This document shows positions 41,801 through 53,031 of a stretch of DNA of 64,000 nt, piece after piece (the first letter of the stretch is position 1; the number at the start of each line of letters is the position of its first letter). Below the pieces are notes generated by a model. The model was not told the DNA's origin. It saw only the letters and a list, made by a program, of their open reading frames with translations, and searched no databases. Made by a program: the position numbers and the translations under genes. The DNA is from Petrolisthes cinctipes (lineage: Eukaryota; Arthropoda; Malacostraca; Decapoda; Porcellanidae). The stretch is taken from the NCBI GenBank assembly GCA_033782935.1, contig JAWQEG010000082.1:1798001-1862000 (forward strand), in the 5' to 3' direction.

Positions 41801-44460
41801 ATCTGTACATTCCTACTTATTGCTAGAATATTTTCAAAATATAGGCCCAAAACATGCTAAAAATCGATATTTTAGTTCCCCAAAGTCGATATCTCAAATT
41901 GAGGCCCAAAACACCCGAAAATTCGATATTTTTGGGTCCCAGAAGCGAACTGTACATGCCTACTCCGTGTTAGAGTATTTTCAAAATACAGGATCAAAAC
42001 ATACTGAAAATCGATCTTTTAGGTGCCCAAAAGTCGATATGTAAATGCATCTTCTGTACCCGTTTATATCCCAAATTAAACCTCAAAACACCCGAAAATT
42101 CAATATTTTTGGGTCCCAGAAGCGATCTGTACATGCCTACTCAGTGCTAGAATTTTTTCAAAATATAGGCTCAAAACATGCTAAAAATCGATATTTTAAG
42201 TGTCCAAAGTCGATATGTGCATGCATCATCTGTACCCGTTTATATCTCAAGTTCAGGCTCAAAACACCCGAAAATTCGATATTTTGGGGTCCCAGACGTG
42301 ATCTGTACATGCCTACTTAGTGCTAGAATATTTTCAAAATATAGGCCCAAAACATGCTAAAAATCGATATTTTATGTGCCCAAAGTCGATATCTCAAATT
42401 CAGGCCCAAAACACTTTAAAATTCGATATTTTAGGGTCCCCGAAGCGAACTGTACATGCCTACTCCGTGTTAGAGTATTTTCTAAATACAGGCCCAAAAC
42501 ATACTGAAAATCGATCTTTTAGGTAACCAAAGTCAATATGTGTATGCATCTTCTGCACTCGTTTATATCCCTAATTTTACCTCAAAACACCCGAAAATTC
42601 GATATTTTTGGGTCCCAGAAGCGATCTGCACATGCCTACTCAGTGCTAGAATTTTTTCAAAATATAGGCTCAAAACATGCTAAAAATCGATATTTTAAGT
42701 GTTCAAAGTCGATATGAGCATGCATCATCTGTACCCGTTTATATCTGAAATTCAGGCTCAAAACACCCGAAAATTCGATATTTTGGGGTCCCAGAAGCGA
42801 TCTGTACATGCCTACTCAGTGCTAAATTTTTTTCAAAATATAGGCTCAAAACATGCTAAAAATCGATATTTTAAGTGTCCAAAGTCGATATGTGCATGCA
42901 TCATCTGTACCCGTTTATATCTCAAATTCAGGCTCAAAACACCCGAAAATTCGATATTTTGGGGTCCCAGAAGCGATCTGTACATGCCTACTCAGTGCTA
43001 GAATGTTTTCAAAATATAGGCTCAAAACATGCTAAAAATCGATATTTTAAGTGTCCAAAGTCGATATGTGCATGCATCATCTGTACCCGTTTATATCTCA
43101 AGTTCAGGCTCAAAACACCCGAAAATTCGATATTTTGGGGTCCCAGAAGTGATCTGTACATGCCTTCTCAGTGCTAGAATATTTTCAAAATATAGGCCCA
43201 AAACATGCTAAAAATCGATATTTTAGGTGCCCAAAGTCGATATCTCAAATTCAGGCCCAAAACACTTTAAAATTCGATATTTTAGGATCCCAGAAGCGAA
43301 CTGTACTTGACTACTCCGTGTTAGAGTATTTTCAAAATACAGGCCCAAAACATACTGAAAATCGATCTCTTAGGTGACCAAAGCCAACATGTGTATGCAT
43401 CTTCTGCAATCGTTTATATCGCAAATTCAACCTCAAAACTCCCGAAAATTTGATAATTTTGGGTCCCAGAAGCGATCTGTACATGTCTAGTCAGTGCTAG
43501 AATGTTTTCAAAATATAGGCTCAAAACATGCTAAAAATCGATATTTTAAGTGTCCAAAGTCGATATGTAAATGCATCTTCTGTACCCGTTTATATCCCAA
43601 ATTTTACCTCAAAACACCCGAAAATTCGATATTTTTGGGTCCCAGAAGCTTTCTGTACATGCCTACTCAGTGCTAGAATTTTTTCAAAATATAGGCCCAA
43701 AACATGCTAAAATCGATATTTTAGGTGCCCAAAGTCGATATCTCAAATTCAGGCCAAAAACACCCAAAAACTCGTTATTTTGGGGTCCCAGAAGCGATCT
43801 GTACATGCCTACTCCGTGTTAGAGTATTTTCAATATACAGGCCCAAAACATACTGAAAATCGATGTCTTAGGCGCCCAAAAGTCGATATGTGGATTCATT
43901 TTCTGTACCGGTTTATATCTCAAATTCAGGCTCAAAACACCCGAAAATTCGATATTTTGGGGTCCCAGAAGCGATCTGTACTTGCTTACTCCGTGTTAGA
44001 GTATTTTCAAAATTCAGGCCCAAAACAAGGTGAAAATCGATATTTTAGGTGACCAAAGTCGATATCTCAAATTCAGGCCAAAAACACCCTAAAATTCGAT
44101 ATTTTGGGGTCCCAGAAGCGAACTGTACATGCCTACTCAGTGTTAGAGTATTTTCAAAATTCAGGCCCAAAACATACTGAAAATCGATCTTTTAGGTGCC
44201 CAAAGTCAACATGTGTATGCATCTTCTGCACTCTTTTATATCTCAAATTCAACCTCAAAACACCCGAAAATTTGATAATTTTAGGTCCCAGAAGAGATCT
44301 GTACATGTCTAGTCAGTGCTAGAATGTTTTCAAAATATAGGCTCAAAACATGCAAAAAATCGATATTTTAAGTGTCCAAAGTCGATATGTGCATGCATCA
44401 TCTGTACCCGTTTATATCTCAAATTCAGGCTCAAAACACCCGAAAATTCGATATTTTGGG
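38881..44460 (+). repeat. 5.8-kb satellite unit, copy 2
   Basis: Collinear with copy 1 from 33062 to about 38642. After 44460 one extra monomer is present, and the alignment then resumes at an offset of 5994 (5818 plus 176). Few substitutions separate the two copies, which implies a recent duplication or gene-conversion-like homogenisation. Confidence 0.86.
39669..42523 (+). repeat. 824-bp higher-order repeat in copy 2, about 3.5 copies
   Basis: Markers fall at 39849, 40673, 41496 and 42320, with steps of 824, 823 and 824. The single-base shortfall is a deleted A near 41036. Unit number and order are the same as in 33850-36705, so the 824-bp expansion came before the 5.8-kb duplication. Confidence 0.86.
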
Positions 44461-44636
44461 GTCCCATAAGCGAACTGTACATGCCTCCTCAGTGTTAGAG
44501 TATTTTCAAAATACAGGCTCAAAACATACTGAAAATCGATCTTTTAGGTGACCAAAGTCAACATGTGTATGCATCTTCTGCACCCGTTTATATCCCAAAT
44601 TCATCCTCAAAACACCCGAAAATTCGATATTTTGGT
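44461..44636 (+). repeat. Extra 176-bp monomer at the end of the 5.8-kb copy 2
   Basis: Copy 1 at 38642 passes into GCGATCTGTACATGCCTACT. Copy 2 first has a monomer with CATAAGCGAACTGTACATGCC, GTGACCAAAGTCAACATGTG and CCAAATTCATCCTC, then resumes the copy 1 sequence at about 44637. The shift of offset from 5818 to 5994 equals one monomer. Confidence 0.75.
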
Positions 44637-46900
44637 GTCCCAGAAGCGATCTGTACATGCCTACTCAGTGCTAGAATTGTTTTAAAATATAGGCCCAAAA
44701 CATGCTAAAAATCGATATTTTAGGTCCCCAAAGTCGATATCACAAATTGAGGCCCAAAACACCCGAAAATTCGATAATTTGGGGTCCCAGAAGCGAACTG
44801 TACATGCCTACTCCGTGTTAGAGTATTTTCAAAATACAGGATCAAAACATACTGAAAATCGATCTTTTAGGTGCCCAAAAGTCGATATGTAAATGCATCT
44901 TCTGTACCCGTTTATATCCCAAATTAAACCTCAAAACACCCTAAAATTCGATATTTTGGGGTCCCAGAAGCGATCTGTACATGCCTACTCAGTGCTAGAA
45001 TTTTTTCAAAATATAGGCTCAAAACATGCTAAAAATCGATATTTTAAGTGTCCAAAGTCGATATGTGCATTCATCATCTGTACCCGTTTATATCTCAAGT
45101 TCAGGCTCAAAACACCCGAAAATTCGATATTTTGGGGTCCCAGACGTGATCTGTACATGCCTACTTAGTGCTAGAATATTTTCAAAATATAGGCCCAAAA
45201 CATGCTAAAAATTGATATTTTAGGTGCCCAAAGTCGATATCTCAAATTCAGGCCCAAAACACTTTAAAATTCGATATTTTAGGGTCCCAGAAGCGAACTG
45301 TACATGCCTACTCCGTGTTAGAGTATTTTCAAAATACAGGCCCAAAACATACTGAAAATCGATCTTTTAGGTGACCAAAGTCAATATGTGTATGCATCTT
45401 CTGCACTCGTTTATATCCCTAATTTTACCTCAAAACACCCGAAAATTCGATATTTTTGGGTCCCAGAAGCGATCTGTACATGCCTACTCAGTGCTGGAAT
45501 TTTTTTCAAAATATAGGCTCAAAACATGCTAAAAATCGATATTTTAAGTGTCCAAAGTCGATATGAGCATGCATCATCTGTACCCGTTTATATCTCAAAT
45601 TCAGGCTCAAAACACCCGAAAATTCGATATTTTGGGGTCCCAGAAGCGATCTGTACATGCCTACTCAGTGCTAAAAAAATTTCAAAATATAGGCTCAAAA
45701 CATGCTAAAAATCGATATTTTAAGTGTCCAAAGTCGATATGTGCATGCATCATCTGTACCCGTTTATATCTCAAATTCAGGCTCAAAACACCCGAAAATT
45801 CGATATTTTGGGGTTTCAGAAGTGATCTGTACATGCCTACTTAGTGCAAGAATATTTTCAAAATATTGGCTCAAAACATGCTAAAAATCGATATATTAGG
45901 TGCCCAAAGTCGATATCTCAAATTCAGGCCAAAAACACCCTAAAATTCGATATTTTGGGGTCCCAGAAGCGAACTGTACATGCTTACTCCGTGTTAGAGT
46001 ATTTTCAAAATACAGGCCCAAAACATACTGAAAATCGATCTTTTAGGTGCCCAAAAGTCGGTATGTAAATGCATCTTCTGTACCCGTTTATATTCCAAAT
46101 TAAACCTCAAAACACCCGAAAATTCGATATTTTTGGGTCCCAGAAGCGATCTGTACATGCCTACTCAGTGCTAGAATGTTTTCAAAATATAGGCTCAAAA
46201 CATGCTAAAAATCAATATTTTAAGTGTCCAAAGTCGATATGTGCATGCATCATCTGTACCCGTTTATATCTCAAGTTCAGGCTCAAAACACCCGAAAATT
46301 CGATATTTTGGGGTCCCAGAAGTGATCTGTACATGCCTACTTAGTGCTAGAATATTTTCAAAATATAGGCCCAAAACATGCTAAAAATCGATATTTTAGG
46401 TGCCCAAAGTCGATATCTCAAATTCAGGCCCAAAACACTTTAAAATTCGATATTTTAGGGTCCCAGAAGCGAACTGTACATGCCTACTCCGTGTTAGAGT
46501 ATTTTCAAAATACAGGCCCAAAACATACTGAAAATCGATCTTTTAGGTGCCCAAAGTCAACATGTGTATGCATCTTCTGCACTCTTTTACATCTCAAATT
46601 GAACCTCAAAACACCCGAAAATTTGATAATTTTAGGTCCCAGAAGCGATCTGTACATGTCTAGTCAGTGCTAGAATGTTTTCAAAATATAGGCTCAAAAC
46701 ATGCTAAAAATCGATATTTTAAGTGTCCAAAGTCGATATGTGCATGCATCTTTTGTACCCGTTTATATCTCAAATTCAGGCTCAAAACACCCGAAAATTC
46801 GATATTTTTGGGTCCCAGAAGCGATCTGTACATGCCTACTCCTAGTTAGAGTATTTTCAAAATACAGGCCCAAAACATGCTGAAAATCGATATTTTAAGT
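44637..46900 (+). repeat. Diverged partial continuation of the 5.8-kb family
   Basis: 44637-44937 matches 38643-38943 at offset 5994. 45026-45900 then matches 42178-43050 at an offset of about 2848, including the private CCCAGACGTGATCTG and GTCGATATGAGCATGC. This is a third, rearranged and shortened relative of the 5.8-kb unit. It has more private changes than copies 1 and 2, such as CTGGAATTTTTTTC and GGGGTTTCAGAAGTG. Confidence 0.72.
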
Positions 46901-49845
46901 GCCCAAAGTCAATATGTGCATGCATCTTCTGTACCCGTTTATATCTCAAATTCAGGCTCAAAACACCCGAAAATTCGATATTTTGGAGTCCCAGAAGCGA
47001 TCTATACATGCCTACTTAGTGCTAGAATATTTTCAAAATATAGGCCCTAAACATGCTAAAAATCGATATTTTAGGTGCCCAAAGTCGATATCTCAAATTC
47101 AGGCCAAAAACACCCTAAAATTCGTTATTTTGGGGTCCCAGAAACGATCTGTACATGCCTACTCCGTGTTAGAGTATTTTCAATATACAGGCCCAAAACA
47201 TACTGAAAATCGATCTTTTAGGCTCCCAAAAGTCGATATGTGGATTCATTTTCTGTACCCGTTTATATCTCAAATTCAGGCTCAAAACACCCAAAAATTC
47301 GATATTTTGGGGTACCAGAAGCGATCTGTACTTGCTTACTCCGTGTTAGAGTATTTTCAAAATTCAGGCCCAAAACAAGCTGAAAATCGATATTTTAGGT
47401 GACCAAAGTCAACATGTGTATGCATCTTCTGCAACCGTTTATATCCAAAATTCAACCTCAAAACACCCTAAAATTCGATATTTTTGGGTCCCAGAAGCGA
47501 TCTGTACATGCCTACACAGTGCTAGAATTTTTTCATAATATAGGCTCAAAACATGCAAAAAATCGATATTTTAAGTGTCCAAAGTCAACATGTGTATGCA
47601 TCTTCTGCACCCGTTTATATCCCAAATTCATCCTCAAAACACCCGAAAATTCGATATTTTGGGGTCCCAGAAGCGATCTGTACATGACTACTCAGTGCTA
47701 GAATTGTTTTAAAATATAGGCTCAAAACATGCTAAAAATCGATATTTTAAGTGTCCAAAGTCGATATGTGCATGCATCATCTGTACTCGTTTATATCTCA
47801 AATTCAGGCTCAAAACACCCGAAAATTCGATATTTTGGGGTCCCAGAAGTGATCTGTACATGCCTACTTAGTGCTAGATATTTTCAAAAAAAAGGCCCAA
47901 AACATGCTAAAAATCGATATTTTAGGTGCCCAAAGTCGATATCTCAAATTCAGACCAAAAACACCCAAAAAATCGATATTTTGGGGTCCGAGAAGCGAAC
48001 TGTACGTGCCTACTCCGTGTTAGAGTATTTTCAAAATACAACCCAAAACATACTGAAAATCGATCTTTTAGGTGCCCAAAGTCAATATGTGAATACATCT
48101 TCTGTACCCGTTTATATCTCAAATTCAGGCTCAAAACACCCCAAAATTCGGCATTTTTGGGTCCTAGAAGCGATCTGTACATCCCTACTCCTAGTTAGAA
48201 TGTTTTCAAGATACAGACCCAAAACATGCTCTAAATCGATATTTTAGGTGCACAAAAGTCGATATGTGCATGCATCTTCTGTACCCGTTTATATCTCAAA
48301 TTCTGGCTCAAAACACCCGAAAATTCGATATTTTGGGGTCCCAGAAGCGATCTGTACATGCCTACTCAGTGCTAGAATATTTTCAAAATATATGCCCAAA
48401 ACATGCTAAAAATCGATATTTTAGGTGCCCAAAGTCTATATTTAAAATTCAGGCCCAAAACACTAGAAAATTCGATATTTTGGGGTCCCAGAAGCGAACT
48501 GTACATGCCTACTCCGTGTTAGAGTATTTTCAAAATACAGGCCCACAACATACTGAAAATCGATCTTTTAGGTGCCCAAAAGTCGATATGTGCATGCATC
48601 TTTTGTACCCGTTTATATCTCAAATTCAGGCTCCAAACACCCGAAAATTCGATATTTTGGGGTCCCAAAAGCGATCTGTACATGACTACTCAGATGCAGG
48701 CCCAAAACATGCTGAAAATCGATATTTTAGGTGCCCAAAGTCAACATGTGTATGCATCTTCAGCACTCGTTTATATCTCAAATTCAACCTCAAAACAACC
48801 GAAAATTTGATAATTTTGGGTCCCAGAAGCGATCTGTACATGTCTAGTCAGTGCTAGAATGTTTTCAAAATATAGGCTTATAACATGCTTAAAATCGATA
48901 TTTTAAATGTCCAAAGTCGATATGTGCATGCATCTTCTGTACCCGTTTATATCTCAAATTCAGTCTCAAAACACCCGAAAATGCGATATTTTTGGGTCCC
49001 AGAAGCGATCTGTACATGCCTAATTCCTAGTTAGAGTATTTTCGAAATAAAGGCCCAAAACATGCTGATAATCGATATTTTAGGTGCCCAAAGTCAATAT
49101 GTGGATGCATCTTCTGTACCCGTATATTTCTCAAATTCAGGTCCAAAACACCCAAAAACTCGATATTTTGGGGTCCCAGAAGCGATCTGTACATGCCTAC
49201 TCAGTGCTAGAATGTTTTCAAAATACAGGCCCAAAACGTGCTGAAAATCGATATTTCAAGTGTCCAAAGTCGATATGTGCATGCATTTTCTGTACCCGTT
49301 TATATCTCAAATTCAGGCTCAAAACACCCGAAAATTCGGTATTTTTGGGTCCCAGAAGCGATCTGTACATCCCTACTCCTAGTTAGAATGTTTTCAAGAT
49401 ACAGACCCAAAACATGCTCAAAATCGATATTTTAGGTGCCCAAAAGACGATATGTGAATGCATCTTTTGTACCCGTTTATATCTCAAATTCAGGCTCAAA
49501 ACACCCGAAAATTCGATATTTTGGGGTTCCCAGAAGCGATCTGTACATACCTACTCAGTGCTAAAATATTTTCAAAATATAGGCCCAAAACATGCTAAAA
49601 ATCGATATTTTAGGTGCCCAAAGTCGATATCTCAAATTCAGGCCAAAAACACCCAAAAATTCGTTATTTTGGGGTCCCAGAAGCGATCTGTACATGCCTA
49701 CTCCGTGTTAGAGTATTTTCAATATACAGGCCCAAAACATACTGAAAATCGATCTTTTAGGTGCCCAAAAGTCGATATGTGGATGCATCTTCTGTACCCG
49801 TTTATATCTTAAATTCAGGCTCAAAACACCCGAAAATTCGATATT

Positions 49846-50290
49846 TTGGGGTCCCAGAAGCGATCTGCTCATGCCTACTCAGTGCTAGAATTGTTTCAAA
49901 ATATAGGCTCAAAACATGCTAAAAATCGATATTTTAAGTGTTTAAAGTCGATATGTGCATGCATCATCTGTACCCGTTTATATCGCAAATTCAGGCTCAA
50001 AACACCCGAAAATTCGATATTTTGGAGTCCCAGAAGTGATCTGTATATGCCTACTCTGTGCTAGAATTGTTTCAAAATATAGGTTCAAAACATGCTAAAA
50101 ATCGATATTTTAAGTGTCCAAAGTCGATATGTGCATGCATCTTCTGTATCCGTTTATATCTCAAATTCAGGCTCAAAACACCCGAAAATTCGATATTTTG
50201 GGGTCCCAGAAGTGATCTGTACATACCTACTTAGTGCTAGAATATTTTCAAAATATAGGCCCAAAACATGCTAAAAATCGATATTTTAGT
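49846..50290 (+). repeat. Partial duplication, left copy (partner 53032-53476)
   Basis: Shares the private markers GCGATCTGCTCATGCC, TTTTGGAGTCCCAGAAGTG and GCCTACTCTGTGCTAG with 53032-53476 at an offset of 3186 bp. Copies differ at many sites, so this is an older event than the central duplications. Confidence 0.7.
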
Positions 50291-50991
50291 TGCCCAAAGT
50301 CGATATTTCAAATTCAGGCCCAAAACACCCGAAAATTCGATATTTTGGGGTCACAGAAGCGAACTGTACATGCCTACTCTGTGTTAGAGTATTTTCAAAA
50401 TACAGGCTCAAAACATACTGAAAATCGATCTTTTAGGTGCCCAAAAGTCGATATGTAAATGCATCTTCTGTACCCGTTTATATCCCAAATTTAACCTCAA
50501 AACAGTCGAAAATTCGATATTTTTGGGTCCCAGAAGCGATCTGTAGATGCCTACTCAGTGCTAGAATTTTTTCAAAATATAGGCTCAAAACATGCTAAAA
50601 ATCGATATTTTAAGTGTCCAAAGTCGATATGTGCATGCATCATCTGTACCCGTTTATATCTCAAATTCAGGCTCAAAACACCCGAAAATTCGATATTTTG
50701 GGGTCCCAGAAGTGATCTATACATGCCTACTTAGTGCTAGAATATTTTCAAAATATAGGCCCAAAACATGCTAAAAATCGATATTTTAGGTGAACAAAGT
50801 CGATATCTCAAATTCAGGCCCAAAACACACTAAAATTCAATATTTTGGGGTCCCAGAAGCGAACTGTACATGCCTACTCCGTGTTAGAGTATTTTCAAAA
50901 TACAGGCCCAAAACATACTGAAAATCGATCTTTTAGGTGCCCAAAAGTCGATATGTGCATGCATCTTCTGTACCCGTTTATATCTCAAATT

Positions 50992-51149
50992 CAGACTCCA
51001 AACACCCGAAAATTCGATATTTAGGGGTCCCAGAAGCGATCTGTACATGCCTACTCAGATGCAGGCCCAAAACATGCTAAAAATCGATATTTTAGGTACC
51101 CAAATTGAACATGTGTATGCATCTTCTGCACTCGTTTATATCTCAAATT
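50992..51149 (+). repeat. Reference 158-bp monomer (truncated half A)
   Basis: Half A is cut to 70 bp (50992-51061): TACTCAG joins ATGCAGGCCC, so the usual TGCTAGAATATTTTCAAAAT stretch is absent. Half B (51062-51149) is full length and carries the private variant CCCAAATTGAACATGTGTAT. Other junctions of this type lie near 2948, 3252, 4768, 22668, 28532, 28690, 29702, 30860, 32018, 48690, 54596, 55280 and 57290, plus 62270 and 63778 on the minus array. Confidence 0.88.
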
Positions 51150-51325
51150 CAACCTCAAAACACTCGAAAATTCGATATTTTTGGGTCCCAGAAGCGATCT
51201 GTACATGTCTAGTCAGTGCTAGAATGTTTTCAAAATATAGGCTCAAAACATGCTAAAAATCGATATTTTAAGTGTCCAAAGTCGATATGTGCATGCATCT
51301 TCTGTACCCGTTTATATCTCAAATT

Positions 51326-51413
51326 CAGGCTCAAAACACCCGAAAATTCGATATTTTTGGGTCCCAGAAGCGATCTGTACATGCCTACTCCTAGTTAGAG
51401 TATTTTCAAAATA
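51326..51413 (+). repeat. Half A of the reference monomer (88 bp)
   Basis: This half opens with CAGGCTCAAAACACCCGAAA, has the core ATTCGATATTTTTGGGTCCC, then AGAAGCGATCTGTACATGCC, and ends with an A/T-rich TATTTTCAAAATA stretch. Aligned without gaps to half B, the two consensus halves match at about 60 of 88 positions. The first 60 positions are the best conserved. Confidence 0.88.
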
Positions 51414-51501
51414 CAGGCCCAAAACATGCTGAAAATCGATATTTTAGGTGCCCAAAGTCAATATGTGCATGCATCTTCTGTACCCGTTTATATCTCAAAT
51501 T
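51414..51501 (+). repeat. Half B of the reference monomer (88 bp)
   Basis: This half opens with CAGGCCCAAAACATGCTGAA, has the core AATCGATATTTTAGGTGCCC, then an AAAGTC(G/A)ATATGTGCATGCA region, and ends TTATATCTCAAATT. It lines up with half A position for position over 88 bp. It contains a ClaI-type ATCGAT and an NsiI-type ATGCAT once each, so both should give a monomer ladder. Confidence 0.88.
51482..51498 (-). other. CENP-B-box-like 17-mer (7 of 9 core positions), weak
   Basis: Read on the minus strand, this reads TTGAGATATAAACGGGT. The established CENP-B box core is TTCG, four bases, A, two bases, CGGG. The A and CGGG match, and TTCG is TGAG here, giving 7 of 9 core bases. The same 17-mer sits in nearly every 176/177-bp monomer and is removed by the 29-nt deletion of the 147-bp class. 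Two mismatches in the TTCG part would probably abolish binding by mammalian CENP-B. Functional meaning is speculative. Confidence 0.25.
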
Positions 51502-51648
51502 CAGGCTCAAAACACCCGAAAATTCGATATTTTGGGGTCCCAGAAGCGATCTGTACATGCCTACTCAGTGCTAGAATATTTTCAAAATATAGGCCCAAAA
51601 CATGTTAAAAATCGATATTTTAGGTGCCCAAAGTCGATATCTCAAATT
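51502..51648 (+). repeat. Reference short monomer, 147 bp
   Basis: Half A is intact (51502-51589, 88 bp), but half B is only 59 bp (51590-51648). GTCGATAT runs straight into CTCAAATTCAGG. The missing 29 nt run from GTGCATGCAT through CCCGTTTATAT. ATAT stands on both sides of the lost piece, which suggests slippage or microhomology at a four-base repeat. This class recurs throughout both orientations, so the deletion happened once and was then amplified. Confidence 0.92.
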
Positions 51649-53031
51649 CAGGTCCAAAACACCCAAAAACTCGATATTTTGTGGTTCCAGAAGCGATCTG
51701 TACATGCCTACTCAGTGCTAGAATGTTTTCAAAATACAGGCCCAAAACGTGCTGAAAATCGATATTTCAAGTGTCCAAAGTCGATATGTGCATGCATCTT
51801 CTGTACCCGTTTATATCTCAAATTCAGGCTCAAAACACGTGAAAATTCGATATTTTGGGGTTCCAGAAGCGATCTGTACATGCCTACTCAGTACTAGAAT
51901 ATTTTCAAAATATAGGCCCAAAACATGTTTAAAATCGATATTTTAGGTGCCCAAAGTCGATATCTCTAATTCAGACCAAAAACACCCAAAAATTCGATTT
52001 TTTGGGGTCCCAGAAGCAATCTGTACATGCCTACTCCGTGTTAGAGTATTTTCAATATACAGGCCCAAAACATACTGAAAATCGATCTTTTAGGTACCCA
52101 AAAGTCGATATGTGGATGCATCTTCTGTACCCGTTTATATCTCAAATTCAGGCTCAAAACTCCCGAAAATTCGATATTTTGGGGTCCCAGAAGCGATCTG
52201 TACATGCCTACTCAGTGCTAGAATTGTTTCAAAATAAAGGCTCAAAACATGCTAAAAATCGATATTTTAAGTGTCCAAAGTCGATATGTGCATGCATCAT
52301 CTGTACCCGTTTATATCTCAAATTCAGGCTCAAAACACCCGAAAATTCGATATTTTGGGGTCCCAGAAGCGAACTGTACATGCCTACTCAGTGTTAGAGT
52401 ATTTTCAAAATACAGGCTCAAAACATACTGAAAATCGATCTTTTAGGTGCCCAAAAGTCGATATGTAAATGCATCTTCTGTACCCGTTTATATCCCAAAT
52501 TTAACCACAAAACACCCGAAAATTCGATATTTTTGGTTCCCAGAAGCGATCTGTAGATGCCTACTCAGTGCTAGAATTTTTTCAAAATACAGGCTCAAAA
52601 CATGCTAAAAATCGATATTTTAAGTGTTTAATGTCGATATGTGCATGCATCATCTGTACCCGTTTATATCTCAAATTCAGGCTCAAAACACACGAAAATT
52701 CGATATTTTGGGGTCCCAGAAGTGATCTGTACATGCCTACTTAGTGCTAGAATATTTTCAAAATATACGCACAAAACATGCTAAAAATCGATATTTTAGG
52801 TGCCCAAAGTCGATATCTCAAATTCAGGCCCAAAACACCCTAAAATTCGATATTTTGGGGTCCCAGAAGCAATCTGTACATGCCTACTCCGTGTTAGAGT
52901 ATTTTCAATATACAGGCCCAAAACATACTGAAAATCGATCTTTTAGGTGCCCAAAAGTCGATATGTGCATGCATCTTCTGTACCCGTTTATATCTCAAAT
53001 TCAGGCTCAAAACTCCCGAAAATTCGATATT

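Larger units (their letters stand above)
51326..51501 (+). repeat. Reference full-length monomer, 176 bp
   Basis: Chosen as a clean example of the basic unit. It starts at CAGGCTCAAAACACCC, and the next monomer starts with the same string at 51502, exactly 176 bp later. It divides into two related 88-bp halves, 51326-51413 and 51414-51501. The second half carries the segment GTGCATGCATCTTCTGTACC followed by CGTTTATAT, which the 147-bp class lacks. Confidence 0.95.
51216..51800 (+). repeat. Partial duplication, left copy (partner 55616-56200)
   Basis: Monomer class order matches 55616-56200 at an offset of 4400 bp, including a full monomer, a TACTCCTAGTTAGAG-type monomer and a CAAAACGTGCTGAAAATCG monomer. 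The preceding part (50985-51430) instead pairs with 54524-54969 at an offset of 3539 bp, so these segments are mosaics. Confidence 0.62.

Noticed and set aside
5680..44460. Large near-identical duplications as pure assembly artefacts
   Set aside because: Copies carry scattered private substitutions, a one-base deletion, a lost monomer and different higher-order copy numbers, which a simple false duplication would not create. Long reads are still needed for proof.
51465..51480. CATGCA / ATGCAT (RY-type element, or alternating purine-pyrimidine Z-DNA motif) in each monomer
   Set aside because: A six- to ten-base motif fixed in one monomer is repeated hundreds of times by amplification. Its frequency is no evidence of function.
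51487..51498. TATA-like TTTATATCTC once per monomer, as a promoter
   Set aside because: It is a fixed part of an AT-rich repeat with no other promoter element or transcript evidence. Satellite transcription is possible but not shown by sequence.
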